Below are positions 1 through 5,184 of a stretch of 5,809 nucleotides of DNA, in pieces. Within the stretch, counting starts at the first letter, position 1; each line of letters starts with the position of its first letter. A program made the position numbers and the translations under genes. Below the pieces are notes generated by a model. The model saw only the letters and a list, made by a program, of their open reading frames with translations. It was not told where the DNA came from and did not search any database. Source of the DNA: Hyphomicrobiales bacterium (GTDB lineage Bacteria; Pseudomonadota; Alphaproteobacteria; Rhizobiales; Aestuariivirgaceae); NCBI GenBank assembly GCA_027051995.1, contig JALUFY010000067.1, positions 1 through 5,809 of the forward strand. The letters are read 5' to 3'.

Positions 1-468
1 GAGCTGCGGCAGAATGACCAGCCGGAAGGCCTGAAAGCGCGACAGGCCAAGAGCATCCGCGCCCTCCCACTGGCCCTCGGGAATGCCCCGGAAGGCCGAG
101 AGAAAGACCTCCGACGCATAGGAGGAGAAGACAAGACCCAGCGCCAGCATGCCGGCGAAAAAGGCGTTGACCTCCACATAGGCGTCCGTGAACAGCCCGG
201 CGATCTTCTGCAATATCATCTGGCCGCCGAAATAGACGATGAAAATGGTCAGAAGCTCCGGCAGGCCGCGAAATATGGTGGTGTAGATTTTCGCCGCCCG
301 GCGCACCATGGGCTCGGAGGAAATCTGCCCCAGCGCCACGATCAGCCCCAGCGCCAGGCCAAAGGGCAGGGTGCCGAGCGCCAGCAGGATGGTGACCTTC
401 AGCCCCGCCAGCAGCTCGTCGCCCCAGCCGCCGTCGCCAAAGGATAGCAGGTGCAAGGTTTCCCACAT
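1..468 (-). CDS. Polar amino acid ABC transporter permease, HisQ/OccQ type (3' end outside window)
   Basis: Inner-membrane subunit of an ABC importer for polar or basic amino acids. It forms the channel with a second permease and an ATPase, neither of which is in view. The first 156 residues are present; HisQ-type proteins are about 230-240 aa, so roughly a third is missing past the window edge. Visible hydrophobic spans lie at about residues 20-48, 61-82 and 98-126. The family block YTTIFRGLPELLTIFIVYFG is at 62-81. The cytoplasmic EAA loop that contacts the ATPase (E134...G141...ILPQ152-155) sits at the visible C-terminus. The N-terminal SFGDGGWGDEL is typical of OccQ/HisQ relatives. Start: ATG at 468 is chosen, but an in-frame GTG at 477 lies 5 nt from a GAGGG Shine-Dalgarno-like run (483-487) and may be the true start, adding MTP. 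It follows the binding-protein gene in the same direction, 127 bp apart, behind a hairpin/T-tract element. Family assignment is firm; substrate is inferred from the neighbour. Confidence 0.93.
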   Translation of the reverse strand, partial: MWETLHLLSFGDGGWGDELLAGLKVTILLALGTLPFGLALGLIVALGQISSEPMVRRAAKIYTTIFRGLPELLTIFIVYFGGQMILQKIAGLFTDAYVEVNAFFAGMLALGLVFSSYASEVFLSAFRGIPEGQWEGADALGLSRFQAFRLVILPQL

Positions 469-516
469 GGGCGTCACATCCCCCCTCGGGCCGGACCGTC
501 ATGCCGGCAAGGCCGG

Positions 517-572
517 AAAAAACCGCGCCAGCGGCGGCCCCGCGAGCGGAGCCGCCGTCAGCCATTGGCGCG
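517..572 (-). terminator. Intercistronic hairpin plus T tract (attenuator or terminator) between binding protein and permease
   Basis: Read on the minus strand, a 7-bp outer stem (CGCGCCA at 566-572 with TGGCGCG at 524-530) encloses a 9-bp inner stem with one G-U pair (548-556 with 533-541) and a 6-base loop (542-547). One further G and then six T residues (517-522) follow, which is the layout of a rho-independent terminator. It lies 24 bp after the binding-protein stop codon and 49 bp before the permease ATG. Partial termination or 3'-end protection here would give more binding protein than permease, as expected for periplasmic importers. REP elements occupy the hisJ-hisQ gap in enterobacteria, a known parallel. 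The structure is seen; its activity is inferred. Confidence 0.75.
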
Positions 573-595
573 CAACCGGCTGTGTTCTCCCGCTC

Positions 596-1369
596 CTAGT
601 AGATGGAGAAGGGGAAATACTTCATGTTGATTTTCTTGTAGGTGCCGTCGGCGATGATTTCCTTCAGGGCCTTGTTGAACATGGCCTTGAGGTCCTGATC
701 CTCCTTGCGCACGGCGATGCCCGCGCCCTCGCCGAACCAGCGCTTGTCGGTGATGCCGGGGCCGACGAACTTGCAGCACTGACCGGCCTTGGTCTTCAGC
801 CATTCGAAGAGCACCAGCTTGTCGGCCAGCTGCGCGTCCAGGCGGCCCGCCGCCAGATCGGCGTTGACCTCGTCCTGGGTCTTGTAGAACTTCAGCTTGG
901 AGTCCTTGTAATTGTCTTCCAGATAATTGGAATGAATGGTCGAGGACTGCGCGCCGATGGTCTTGCCGGCCAGCGCCTTGGGCGAGATATCCGTGATGTC
1001 CGTGTTCTTCGGCGCCACGAAGGTGGCCGGAGAATTGTAATATTTGTCGGTGAAGTCCACCTTCTTCTTGCGTTCGGCGGTGATCGACATGGAGGCGACG
1101 ATGGCGTCATACTTCTTGGCCAGCAGGCCGGGGATGATGCCGTCCCAGTCCTGGGCGACGAACACGCACTTGACCTTCATCTTGTCGCACAGCGCCTTGG
1201 CGATATCGATGTCGAAGCCTTGCAGCTTGCCGGCCGAATCGATGAAGTTGAAGGGCGGGTAGGCGCCCTCGGTGCCGATGCGCACGGTCTTCCATTCCTT
1301 GGCGGCGGCCATGCCGGCGGCCAGTCCCAGCGCCAGCGCCGCGACGGTGAATTTCGCAAGCAGTTTCAT
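596..1369 (-). CDS. Periplasmic amino acid ABC transporter substrate-binding protein (Lys/Arg/Orn/His/opine type, family 3)
   Basis: Soluble periplasmic receptor that captures an amino acid and delivers it to the permease encoded just downstream. The 257-aa length is normal for the HisJ/ArgT/OccT family. A Sec signal peptide spans residues 1 to about 23 (MKLLAKF, hydrophobic core, MAAA then KEW). Ligand-pocket landmarks by family alignment are TEGAYPPFNF (33-42), with E34 where HisJ has Asp and Y37 stacking on the ligand; ASMSITAER (92-100), with S93, S95 and carboxylate-binding R100; and RLDAQLAD (176-183), with D183 at the position that binds the ligand amino group. C61 and C68 match the spacing of the HisJ C38-C45 disulfide. 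WDGIIPG (75-81) is closer to OccT/NocT-like members than to HisJ. GGAGG at 1380-1384 precedes the ATG by 10 nt. Family is certain; basic amino acid or opine specificity is likely but not proven. An adjacent C198-C199 pair near the C-terminal lobe is unusual. Confidence 0.95.
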   Translation of the reverse strand: MKLLAKFTVAALALGLAAGMAAAKEWKTVRIGTEGAYPPFNFIDSAGKLQGFDIDIAKALCDKMKVKCVFVAQDWDGIIPGLLAKKYDAIVASMSITAERKKKVDFTDKYYNSPATFVAPKNTDITDISPKALAGKTIGAQSSTIHSNYLEDNYKDSKLKFYKTQDEVNADLAAGRLDAQLADKLVLFEWLKTKAGQCCKFVGPGITDKRWFGEGAGIAVRKEDQDLKAMFNKALKEIIADGTYKKINMKYFPFSIY

Positions 1370-1415
1370 GTTGTTCTGTCCTCCCTCGTGATGGGTTTAT
1401 TGAAACACGCACATC

Positions 1416-1438
1416 CTCCCACCAGAGCATGGTGGAAG
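1416..1438 (-). promoter_or_regulatory. Leader hairpin upstream of the amino acid binding-protein gene
   Basis: On the minus strand CTTCCACCA (1430-1438) pairs with TGGTGGGAG (1416-1424) around the 5-base loop TGCTC: nine pairs, one of them G-U. It lies in the 131-bp gap after the spore-coat-U gene and 47 bp before the binding-protein ATG. No T tract follows, so it does not look like an intrinsic terminator. The 3' arm contains a GGGAG sequence resembling a Shine-Dalgarno, but the real GGAGG (1380-1384) lies further downstream. It could be an mRNA leader structure, an RNA-end stabiliser or an inverted-repeat operator. I could not pick out a convincing promoter in this gap. Confidence 0.4.
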
Positions 1439-1500
1439 GCTGGGAGAGAGGATAGACCATTTTCCGCGCAAAGAGGGAGTCTTTTTTGCCCGCGCCCTAC

Positions 1501-2481
1501 CTAATAGACCACGCTGACCACGATGGTGTCGGTATATGTGCCCGGCGGCGGCGTCGTCTGCGGCGGCACCCGGCCATAGGTGGTGAAGGTCTGATCATAC
1601 CCCGTGCCGGTGGCGTTCACGTCGTTGGAGTTGCGCCACCCCCAGGGCTGGCTGCGCGCCGCGTCGCTGTAGATACCGTATGTCACCTGCTGCGATCCGT
1701 TGCTCATCTTGCGGTTCGCCGGGCTGGATGCGCCGGAGGAGCCGCCATCGAGGCGGATCTTGTAGGGCAGGTCATAGGTGCAGCGCACGGTGACCTCACC
1801 CGTGGCGTCCACGTTCGACGTCAGCGCGCCCACGGAGCCGAAATCGATATCCGTGGCGCTCACCGTGCAGCTCTTGACGTTTCGTATCCGCACCTTGAAG
1901 CTTGGCTTGCGCTTCTTTGTCGAGCCTGAGCAGTCGCTGTGATAGCCGCTCATGTATTGAAAATAGATGTGATTGTTGTTGAAGCGCGAGAAATAGACGC
2001 CCTTCGGCTTGGCGTTCTGGCCGCCGAAGACGCGCGCGTCGATGGTCTTGGAGACGCTCCCCGAACCGCTCCAGCCCATGCGCACATGCAGCACCGGGGG
2101 GCGCTCCGGATAGGGCCACAGATAGGAGCCCCAGATGGTGCTGGAGCCGGGCCAGAAGAGATTGAAATTCAGCTTGATGGAGGCCGCGCCCCACTTCTTC
2201 AGTTGCCGTGGGTCATGGCCCGACGAGTTGCCATTTCCCGAGCCGATGTTGGGGCAGATGGTGATCCACTGGAAGGGATTGCCCGTGCAATCCGCCGTCA
2301 TGGTGCCGGTGGCGAAGTGCGAAGCTCCCGTCGTCAGGTCCACATCGCCGAAGTCGATGTCGGTGACGTCCATGTCGCAGGAGTAGGCATGCGCGGGCGC
2401 GGGGCCGCCCAGCGCCAGCCAGGTGATGACCAGCAGAACAAGGCCCGGAAGGTAGTGTATGCGAATCACATGGCGCGTCAT
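1501..2481 (-). CDS. Secreted protein with two spore coat U (SCPU/Csu-type) domains, possible tip adhesin-like
   Basis: A 326-aa exported protein. The signal peptide spans residues 1-32 (hydrophobic core LPGLVLLVITWLALGG, cleavage after AHA). Two tandem beta-sandwich units of the SCPU family follow. Unit 1 starts at C35 and carries TDIDFGDV (40-47) with cysteines at 35, 65, 76 and 184. Unit 2 starts at C205 with TDIDFGSV (210-217), C234, YGIYSDAARSQPWG (268-281) and the closing strand GTYTDTIVVSVVY (314-326). Likely disulfides are C35-C65 and C205-C234. In archaic chaperone-usher pili, shaft subunits such as CsuA/B carry an N-terminal donor strand before the first cysteine. Here the mature protein begins almost at the cysteine (YSC), and two-domain architecture with no donor strand is the pattern of the tip protein CsuE. 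No chaperone, usher or shaft gene is adjacent. No clear Shine-Dalgarno precedes the ATG. The role is inferred from the family; attachment or surface function is possible. Confidence 0.85.
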   Translation of the reverse strand: MTRHVIRIHYLPGLVLLVITWLALGGPAPAHAYSCDMDVTDIDFGDVDLTTGASHFATGTMTADCTGNPFQWITICPNIGSGNGNSSGHDPRQLKKWGAASIKLNFNLFWPGSSTIWGSYLWPYPERPPVLHVRMGWSGSGSVSKTIDARVFGGQNAKPKGVYFSRFNNNHIYFQYMSGYHSDCSGSTKKRKPSFKVRIRNVKSCTVSATDIDFGSVGALTSNVDATGEVTVRCTYDLPYKIRLDGGSSGASSPANRKMSNGSQQVTYGIYSDAARSQPWGWRNSNDVNATGTGYDQTFTTYGRVPPQTTPPPGTYTDTIVVSVVY

Positions 2482-2482
2482 G

Positions 2483-2525
2483 ATGGCCCATTATTAGCAG
2501 CCATATGCAAATACAACCATGCATG
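2483..2525 (-). promoter_or_regulatory. Possible promoter of the spore-coat-U gene, AT-rich
   Basis: The gap upstream of the spore-coat-U gene is clearly richer in A and T than the coding DNA around it. On the minus strand TAATAAT (a -10-like sequence) ends 8 nt before the ATG, and TTGTAT lies about 14-15 nt upstream of it, shorter than the usual spacing. Initiation from this -10 would give an mRNA starting within a few bases of the ATG, which fits the absence of a Shine-Dalgarno. This is a pattern match only. Confidence 0.25.
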
Positions 2526-2562
2526 TTTCGCTAAAATGCGGCAAAATCCAGGGTGGCGGCAT

Positions 2563-2607
2563 AAAAAATGACACAACCTGTGCGGGATAGCGGGAGTATC
2601 CCCCGCA
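2563..2607 (-). terminator. Weak candidate terminator after the family 5 binding-protein gene
   Basis: Downstream of the stop codon, minus-strand TGCGGGGGATA (2597-2607) pairs with TATCCCGCA (2581-2589): nine pairs with a 2-base bulge and a 7-base loop. A run of six T residues lies at 2563-2568, but 12 bases separate it from the stem, with only a small CACA/TGTG hairpin (2572-2582) between. The inverted repeat is real; the distance to the T tract makes termination uncertain. Confidence 0.35.
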
Positions 2608-2625
2608 TCAAACGCGCCTTCGCGC

Positions 2626-4203
2626 TCAGGCGAACCACCACCTCTTATACATGTAGCCGCCGTCGTGATCATAGTTGGAATTGAGCGGGCCATGGCCGAT
2701 TTTCGCGCTCATGGCGGAGACGAAGTTGTTGAACAGCAGAACGATCTCGCCGCTGTCGTCGTGAATGAGCTGCTGCATTTCCGCATACATGGCCGCCCGC
2801 GCTGCTTCGTCGCGTTCCATGCGCGCCTTTTCCAGCAGCGCGCCGAATCGCGGATTTTTCCAGCGGCTCTCGTTCCACGGCGCATCCGGCGCATAGCCGG
2901 TGGAAAGCATCCAGTCGGCGGTGGGCCGCCCGCCCCATTGCGAGAAGCACCAGGGCTTTTTCATCCACACGTTCGACCAGTAGCCGTCCGCCGGCTCGCG
3001 CTTGACGGAAATATCGATATGCGCCGCCCTTGCGTGCTCGCGCATCAGCTGTGCGGCGTCGATGGCCCCGGCGAAGGGCGCGTCCGAGGCCGAGATTTCC
3101 ACCGCCAGCTTGCTCAGCCCCGCCTTTTTCAGGTGGAATTTCGCCCTGTCCGGGTCATAGGCATGCACCGGCCTTGGATCGATGGCGTATTTCATCGAGG
3201 GCGCGAGCGGATTGTCATTGCCCGTCCGCCCGTGGCCGAAGAGAACCTTTTTGAGGATGTCCTCGCGGTTGATGGCGTATTTCATCGCCAGCCGCACATC
3301 GGCGTTGTCGAAGGGCGCGGCCGTGCAGTCCATCGGCGCGGTGTAATGCGACAGGCTGGTGATGTCGGTGATCTCAAGCCCCGGAACCCGCTTCAGAAGG
3401 TTCAGCGTCTTCAGATCGCAGCGGTCCATGTAGTGGATTTCGCCCGCCTTCAGCGCCGATGTGCGCGCCACCACGTCATGAATGACCAGCAGCTCCACGG
3501 CGTCGAACCATGCGGTTCCGTGATAATCCGGATTGCGCACGGCCTTCAGCCGCTGGCCGGGCTTGAAGCTCTCTATTCTGTAGGGCCCGGTGCCAACGCC
3601 GGAGGCCCAGTCCAGCGTCCCGTCCGCATTGGCCGGCAGAATGGGCAGATGATAATCCGTCAGGATATAGGGGAAATCGCCATTGGGCTGTTTCAGATGG
3701 AAGACGATGCCGTAATCGCCATCGGTGTCCATGCGCTCGATGATGGACAGCACCGGCTTGATGGGCGACTTGGCCTTCTTGCCGGTGTGGTGGTTGATGC
3801 TGGCCAGCACGTCCTGGACCGTCAGCTTGCGCCCGTCATGAAAGACGACGCCTTTTTTCAGCCTCATGGACCAGGTTTTCGCGTCATCGCTGCGCTCGAA
3901 GCTCTCCACCAGATTGGGCGCGGCCTCGAACTTGTCGTTGATCTCGAAGAGCATGTCTCCGTAAACGCCAAGGCCCATGTCGGCGGTGAAGTTGTTGGCC
4001 CATGTGGCCGGATCGAACGTATCCGTCGTCGAGCCCGATCCCAGCCCGGCCTTGAACACCCCGCCCCTTTTCGGCGCCGCCGCCAGGGCGGAGCGGCCGA
4101 GCGCCGGCAGCGCCCCGGCCGCCGCCGCGAGTTTCAGAAACGTTCTGCGCGAAACTTCGCCCCTTTGCGCCACACCGGCGAGGTCATGAATGCCGCGAAA
4201 CAT
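2626..4203 (-). CDS. Tat-exported ABC transporter solute-binding protein, family 5 (oligopeptide/dipeptide type)
   Basis: Periplasmic receptor of the DppA/OppA class (SBP_bac_5), 525 aa from the chosen start, a normal length. The N-terminus carries the twin-arginine motif SRRTFLK (18-24), the hydrophobic stretch LAAAAGALPALG and a probable cleavage after ALA near residue 41, so it should be exported folded by Tat. Family blocks in order are KTWSMRLKKGVVFHDGRKLT (109-128), GTGPYRIESFKPGQ (204-217), VRNPDYHG (222-229) and DNADVRLAMKYAINRED (299-315). The C-terminal GGYMYKRWWFA is typical of rhizobial-type members. Start: ATG at 4203 has GGGGA (4213-4217) 9 nt upstream and puts the Tat motif at the usual depth; an in-frame TTG at 4266 would add 21 unhelpful residues and overlap the operator-like palindrome. 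No permease or ATPase genes adjoin it. The gene diverges from ubiE. Substrate is unknown: peptides are the family default, but relatives bind sugars, nickel, haem or opines. Confidence 0.93.
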   Translation of the reverse strand: MFRGIHDLAGVAQRGEVSRRTFLKLAAAAGALPALGRSALAAAPKRGGVFKAGLGSGSTTDTFDPATWANNFTADMGLGVYGDMLFEINDKFEAAPNLVESFERSDDAKTWSMRLKKGVVFHDGRKLTVQDVLASINHHTGKKAKSPIKPVLSIIERMDTDGDYGIVFHLKQPNGDFPYILTDYHLPILPANADGTLDWASGVGTGPYRIESFKPGQRLKAVRNPDYHGTAWFDAVELLVIHDVVARTSALKAGEIHYMDRCDLKTLNLLKRVPGLEITDITSLSHYTAPMDCTAAPFDNADVRLAMKYAINREDILKKVLFGHGRTGNDNPLAPSMKYAIDPRPVHAYDPDRAKFHLKKAGLSKLAVEISASDAPFAGAIDAAQLMREHARAAHIDISVKREPADGYWSNVWMKKPWCFSQWGGRPTADWMLSTGYAPDAPWNESRWKNPRFGALLEKARMERDEAARAAMYAEMQQLIHDDSGEIVLLFNNFVSAMSAKIGHGPLNSNYDHDGGYMYKRWWFA

Positions 4204-4212
4204 GATTACCCA

Positions 4213-4217
4213 TCCCC
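4213..4217 (-). promoter_or_regulatory. Ribosome binding site that decides the start of the family 5 binding protein
   Basis: GGGGA on the minus strand sits 9 nt before the ATG at 4203. It supports this start over the upstream in-frame TTG at 4266, which has no comparable sequence at a good distance. Confidence 0.5.
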
Positions 4218-4223
4218 AATTAC

Positions 4224-4241
4224 CCGCATTCCCCAATGCGG
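4224..4241 (-). promoter_or_regulatory. Perfect hairpin in the mRNA leader of the family 5 binding protein
   Basis: Minus-strand CCGCATT, GGGG loop, AATGCGG: seven perfect pairs closing a 4-base loop. It ends 6 nt upstream of the Shine-Dalgarno (4213-4217). If transcribed it would form next to the ribosome site and could modulate translation or mRNA stability. No T tract follows, so it is not a terminator. Confidence 0.45.
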
Positions 4242-4257
4242 TTGAGCCTCCCCGGTC

Positions 4258-4277
4258 ATGTGACAATGTGACATTGT
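4258..4277. promoter_or_regulatory. Operator-like palindrome with overlapping tandem repeat in the divergent promoter
   Basis: ACAATGT-G-ACATTGT (4263-4277) is a perfect 7+1+7 palindrome. It overlaps a tandem duplication of ATGTGACA (4258-4265 and 4266-4273). It lies between the divergent family 5 binding-protein and ubiE starts, 61 bp upstream of the binding-protein ATG and 127 bp upstream of ubiE. The dyad suits a dimeric repressor or activator. It covers the -10 region of the best minus-strand promoter candidate, which would fit control of the binding protein. I cannot name the regulator, and no regulator gene is in view. Confidence 0.5.
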
Positions 4278-4293
4278 TCCGGGTTCAGATCAA
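4265..4293 (-). promoter_or_regulatory. Candidate promoter for the family 5 binding protein
   Basis: TTGATC (4288-4293 on the minus strand, four matches to TTGACA) and CACATT (4265-4270, three matches to TATAAT) are 17 bp apart. The -10 is poor, which is common for regulated promoters. It falls inside the palindrome at 4263-4277. Transcription would start roughly 50-55 bp upstream of the ATG and include the leader hairpin. Confidence 0.3.
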
Positions 4294-4342
4294 TTTATTC
4301 CTTGTGCTGATCATTCACGAATCGGTCATCGCGCGCTTTTTT

Positions 4343-4370
4343 TTGCCCCATGGTGTTTTTTGCCTTAAAG
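4343..4370 (+). promoter_or_regulatory. Candidate promoter for ubiE-pyrF
   Basis: TTGCCC (4343-4348) and TTAAAG (4365-4370) are separated by 16 bp, upstream of the ubiE Shine-Dalgarno at 4395-4399. Runs of eight T (4337-4344) and six T (4356-4361) surround it. The match to a sigma-70 consensus is partial; an alternative pair is TTGTTC (4275-4280 area) with TATTCC further upstream. Confidence 0.3.
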
Positions 4371-4404
4371 AGAGGGCGAAAGGCGGCCCCTGACAGGAGC
4401 GGAC

Positions 4405-5184
4405 ATGAACGCAAAAGGCGATACGGACGGCGAAAAGACCCTTTCCTTCGGCTTCAGGGAGGTGCCTGATTCGCAAAAGCAGGATCTCGTCAACGAGGTT
4501 TTCGCCAAGGTGGCCCGCCAGTATGACGAGATGAACGATCTCATGTCCGGCGGCCTGCACCGGCTGTGGAAGGACGATTTCGTGGCCGCCCTGAAGCCGC
4601 CGAAGGGGACGGGGGGCTTTCATGTGCTCGATGTGGCCGGCGGCACCGGCGACATCGCCTTCCGCATTCTCGATCGCGGCGGCCCGGGCGTGCGCGTCTC
4701 CATGGCCGACATCTCGCCGGAGATGCTCATGGAGGGCAGGCGGCGCGCCATCGCCGAGCGCAGGCCCATGAACCGGCTGGACTTCACCGTCGCCAACGCC
4801 GAGTTCCTGCCCTTTCCGGACAATCATTTCGACGCCTACACCATCGCCTTCGGCATCCGCAATGTAGCCCACATCGATGTGGCCCTGCGCGACGCATACA
4901 GGGTGCTCAAGCCCGGCGGGCGCTTCATGTGCCTGGAGTTCTCGAAAATGGCCATTCCCGGGCTCGACAGGATTTACGATTCCTATTCCTTCACCGTCAT
5001 CCCCGCCGTCGGCAAGGCGGTGACCGGCGATGGCCAGCCCTACCGCTATCTGGTGGAGAGCATCCGCAAGTTCCCGGATCAGGAGACCTTCCGCGGCATG
5101 ATCGCCGATGCCGGGTTCTCCCGCGCATCCTGTCGCAACATGTCCGGCGGCGTCGTCGCCATGCACTGGGGCTGGAAGATCTGA
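4405..5184 (+). CDS. ubiE: Demethylmenaquinone/2-polyprenyl-6-methoxy-benzoquinol C-methyltransferase
   Basis: SAM-dependent C-methyltransferase that adds the ring methyl group to the prenylated benzoquinol in ubiquinone synthesis, and to demethylmenaquinone where that pathway exists; it acts at the inner face of the membrane. The 259-aa length fits the family. The N-terminal block FGFREVP (15-21) through [18 protein letters not shown] (40-57) is diagnostic. The SAM site is [12 protein letters not shown] (74-85), with acidic D102 after strand 2 and NAEFLPFPD (131-139). The family signatures AFGIRNV (148-154) and [16 protein letters not shown] (166-181) follow, then the C-terminal [17 protein letters not shown] (213-229) and [17 protein letters not shown] at 4395-4399 lies 5 nt before the ATG, supporting the start. 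The stop codon shares its last A with the pyrF ATG. It diverges from the family 5 binding-protein gene. I am very sure of the identity. Confidence 0.98.
   Translation: MNAKGDTDGEKTLSFGFREVPDSQKQDLVNEVFAKVARQYDEMNDLMSGGLHRLWKDDFVAALKPPKGTGGFHVLDVAGGTGDIAFRILDRGGPGVRVSMADISPEMLMEGRRRAIAERRPMNRLDFTVANAEFLPFPDNHFDAYTIAFGIRNVAHIDVALRDAYRVLKPGGRFMCLEFSKMAIPGLDRIYDSYSFTVIPAVGKAVTGDGQPYRYLVESIRKFPDQETFRGMIADAGFSRASCRNMSGGVVAMHWGWKI

Noticed and set aside
1439..1500. Imperfect inverted repeat around AAAGA-GGGAG-TCTTT as terminator of the spore-coat-U gene
   Set aside because: The stem is short and bulged, and on the minus strand no T tract follows it.
308..1504. 398-codon open frame on the plus strand opposite the amino acid binding-protein gene
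   Set aside because: It runs antisense across the permease start, the intercistronic hairpin and the whole binding-protein gene, and the translation has low-complexity shadow composition.
1939..2571. 210-codon open frame on the plus strand opposite the spore-coat-U gene
   Set aside because: It overlaps a gene with signal peptide, paired cysteines and repeated domain motifs on the other strand, and shows no features of its own.
2665..4245. 526-codon open frame on the plus strand opposite the family 5 binding-protein gene
   Set aside because: It is the antisense shadow of a convincing gene in GC-rich DNA. Its translation is rich in R, H, G and V with no recognisable domain, signal or ribosome site.
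4203..4266. Longer family 5 binding-protein start at an in-frame TTG (4266)
   Set aside because: It adds 21 residues that push the Tat motif deeper, lacks a good Shine-Dalgarno and lies within the operator-like palindrome; the ATG at 4203 is better.
4331..4361. GC stretch followed by eight T residues as a plus-strand terminator
   Set aside because: GCGCGC before the T tract has no pairing arm that makes a stable hairpin, and no plus-strand gene lies upstream.
4315..5166. 283-codon open frame on the minus strand opposite ubiE
   Set aside because: Antisense of a gene with full UbiE motifs; the H, G, A, E-rich sequence matches no family I know.
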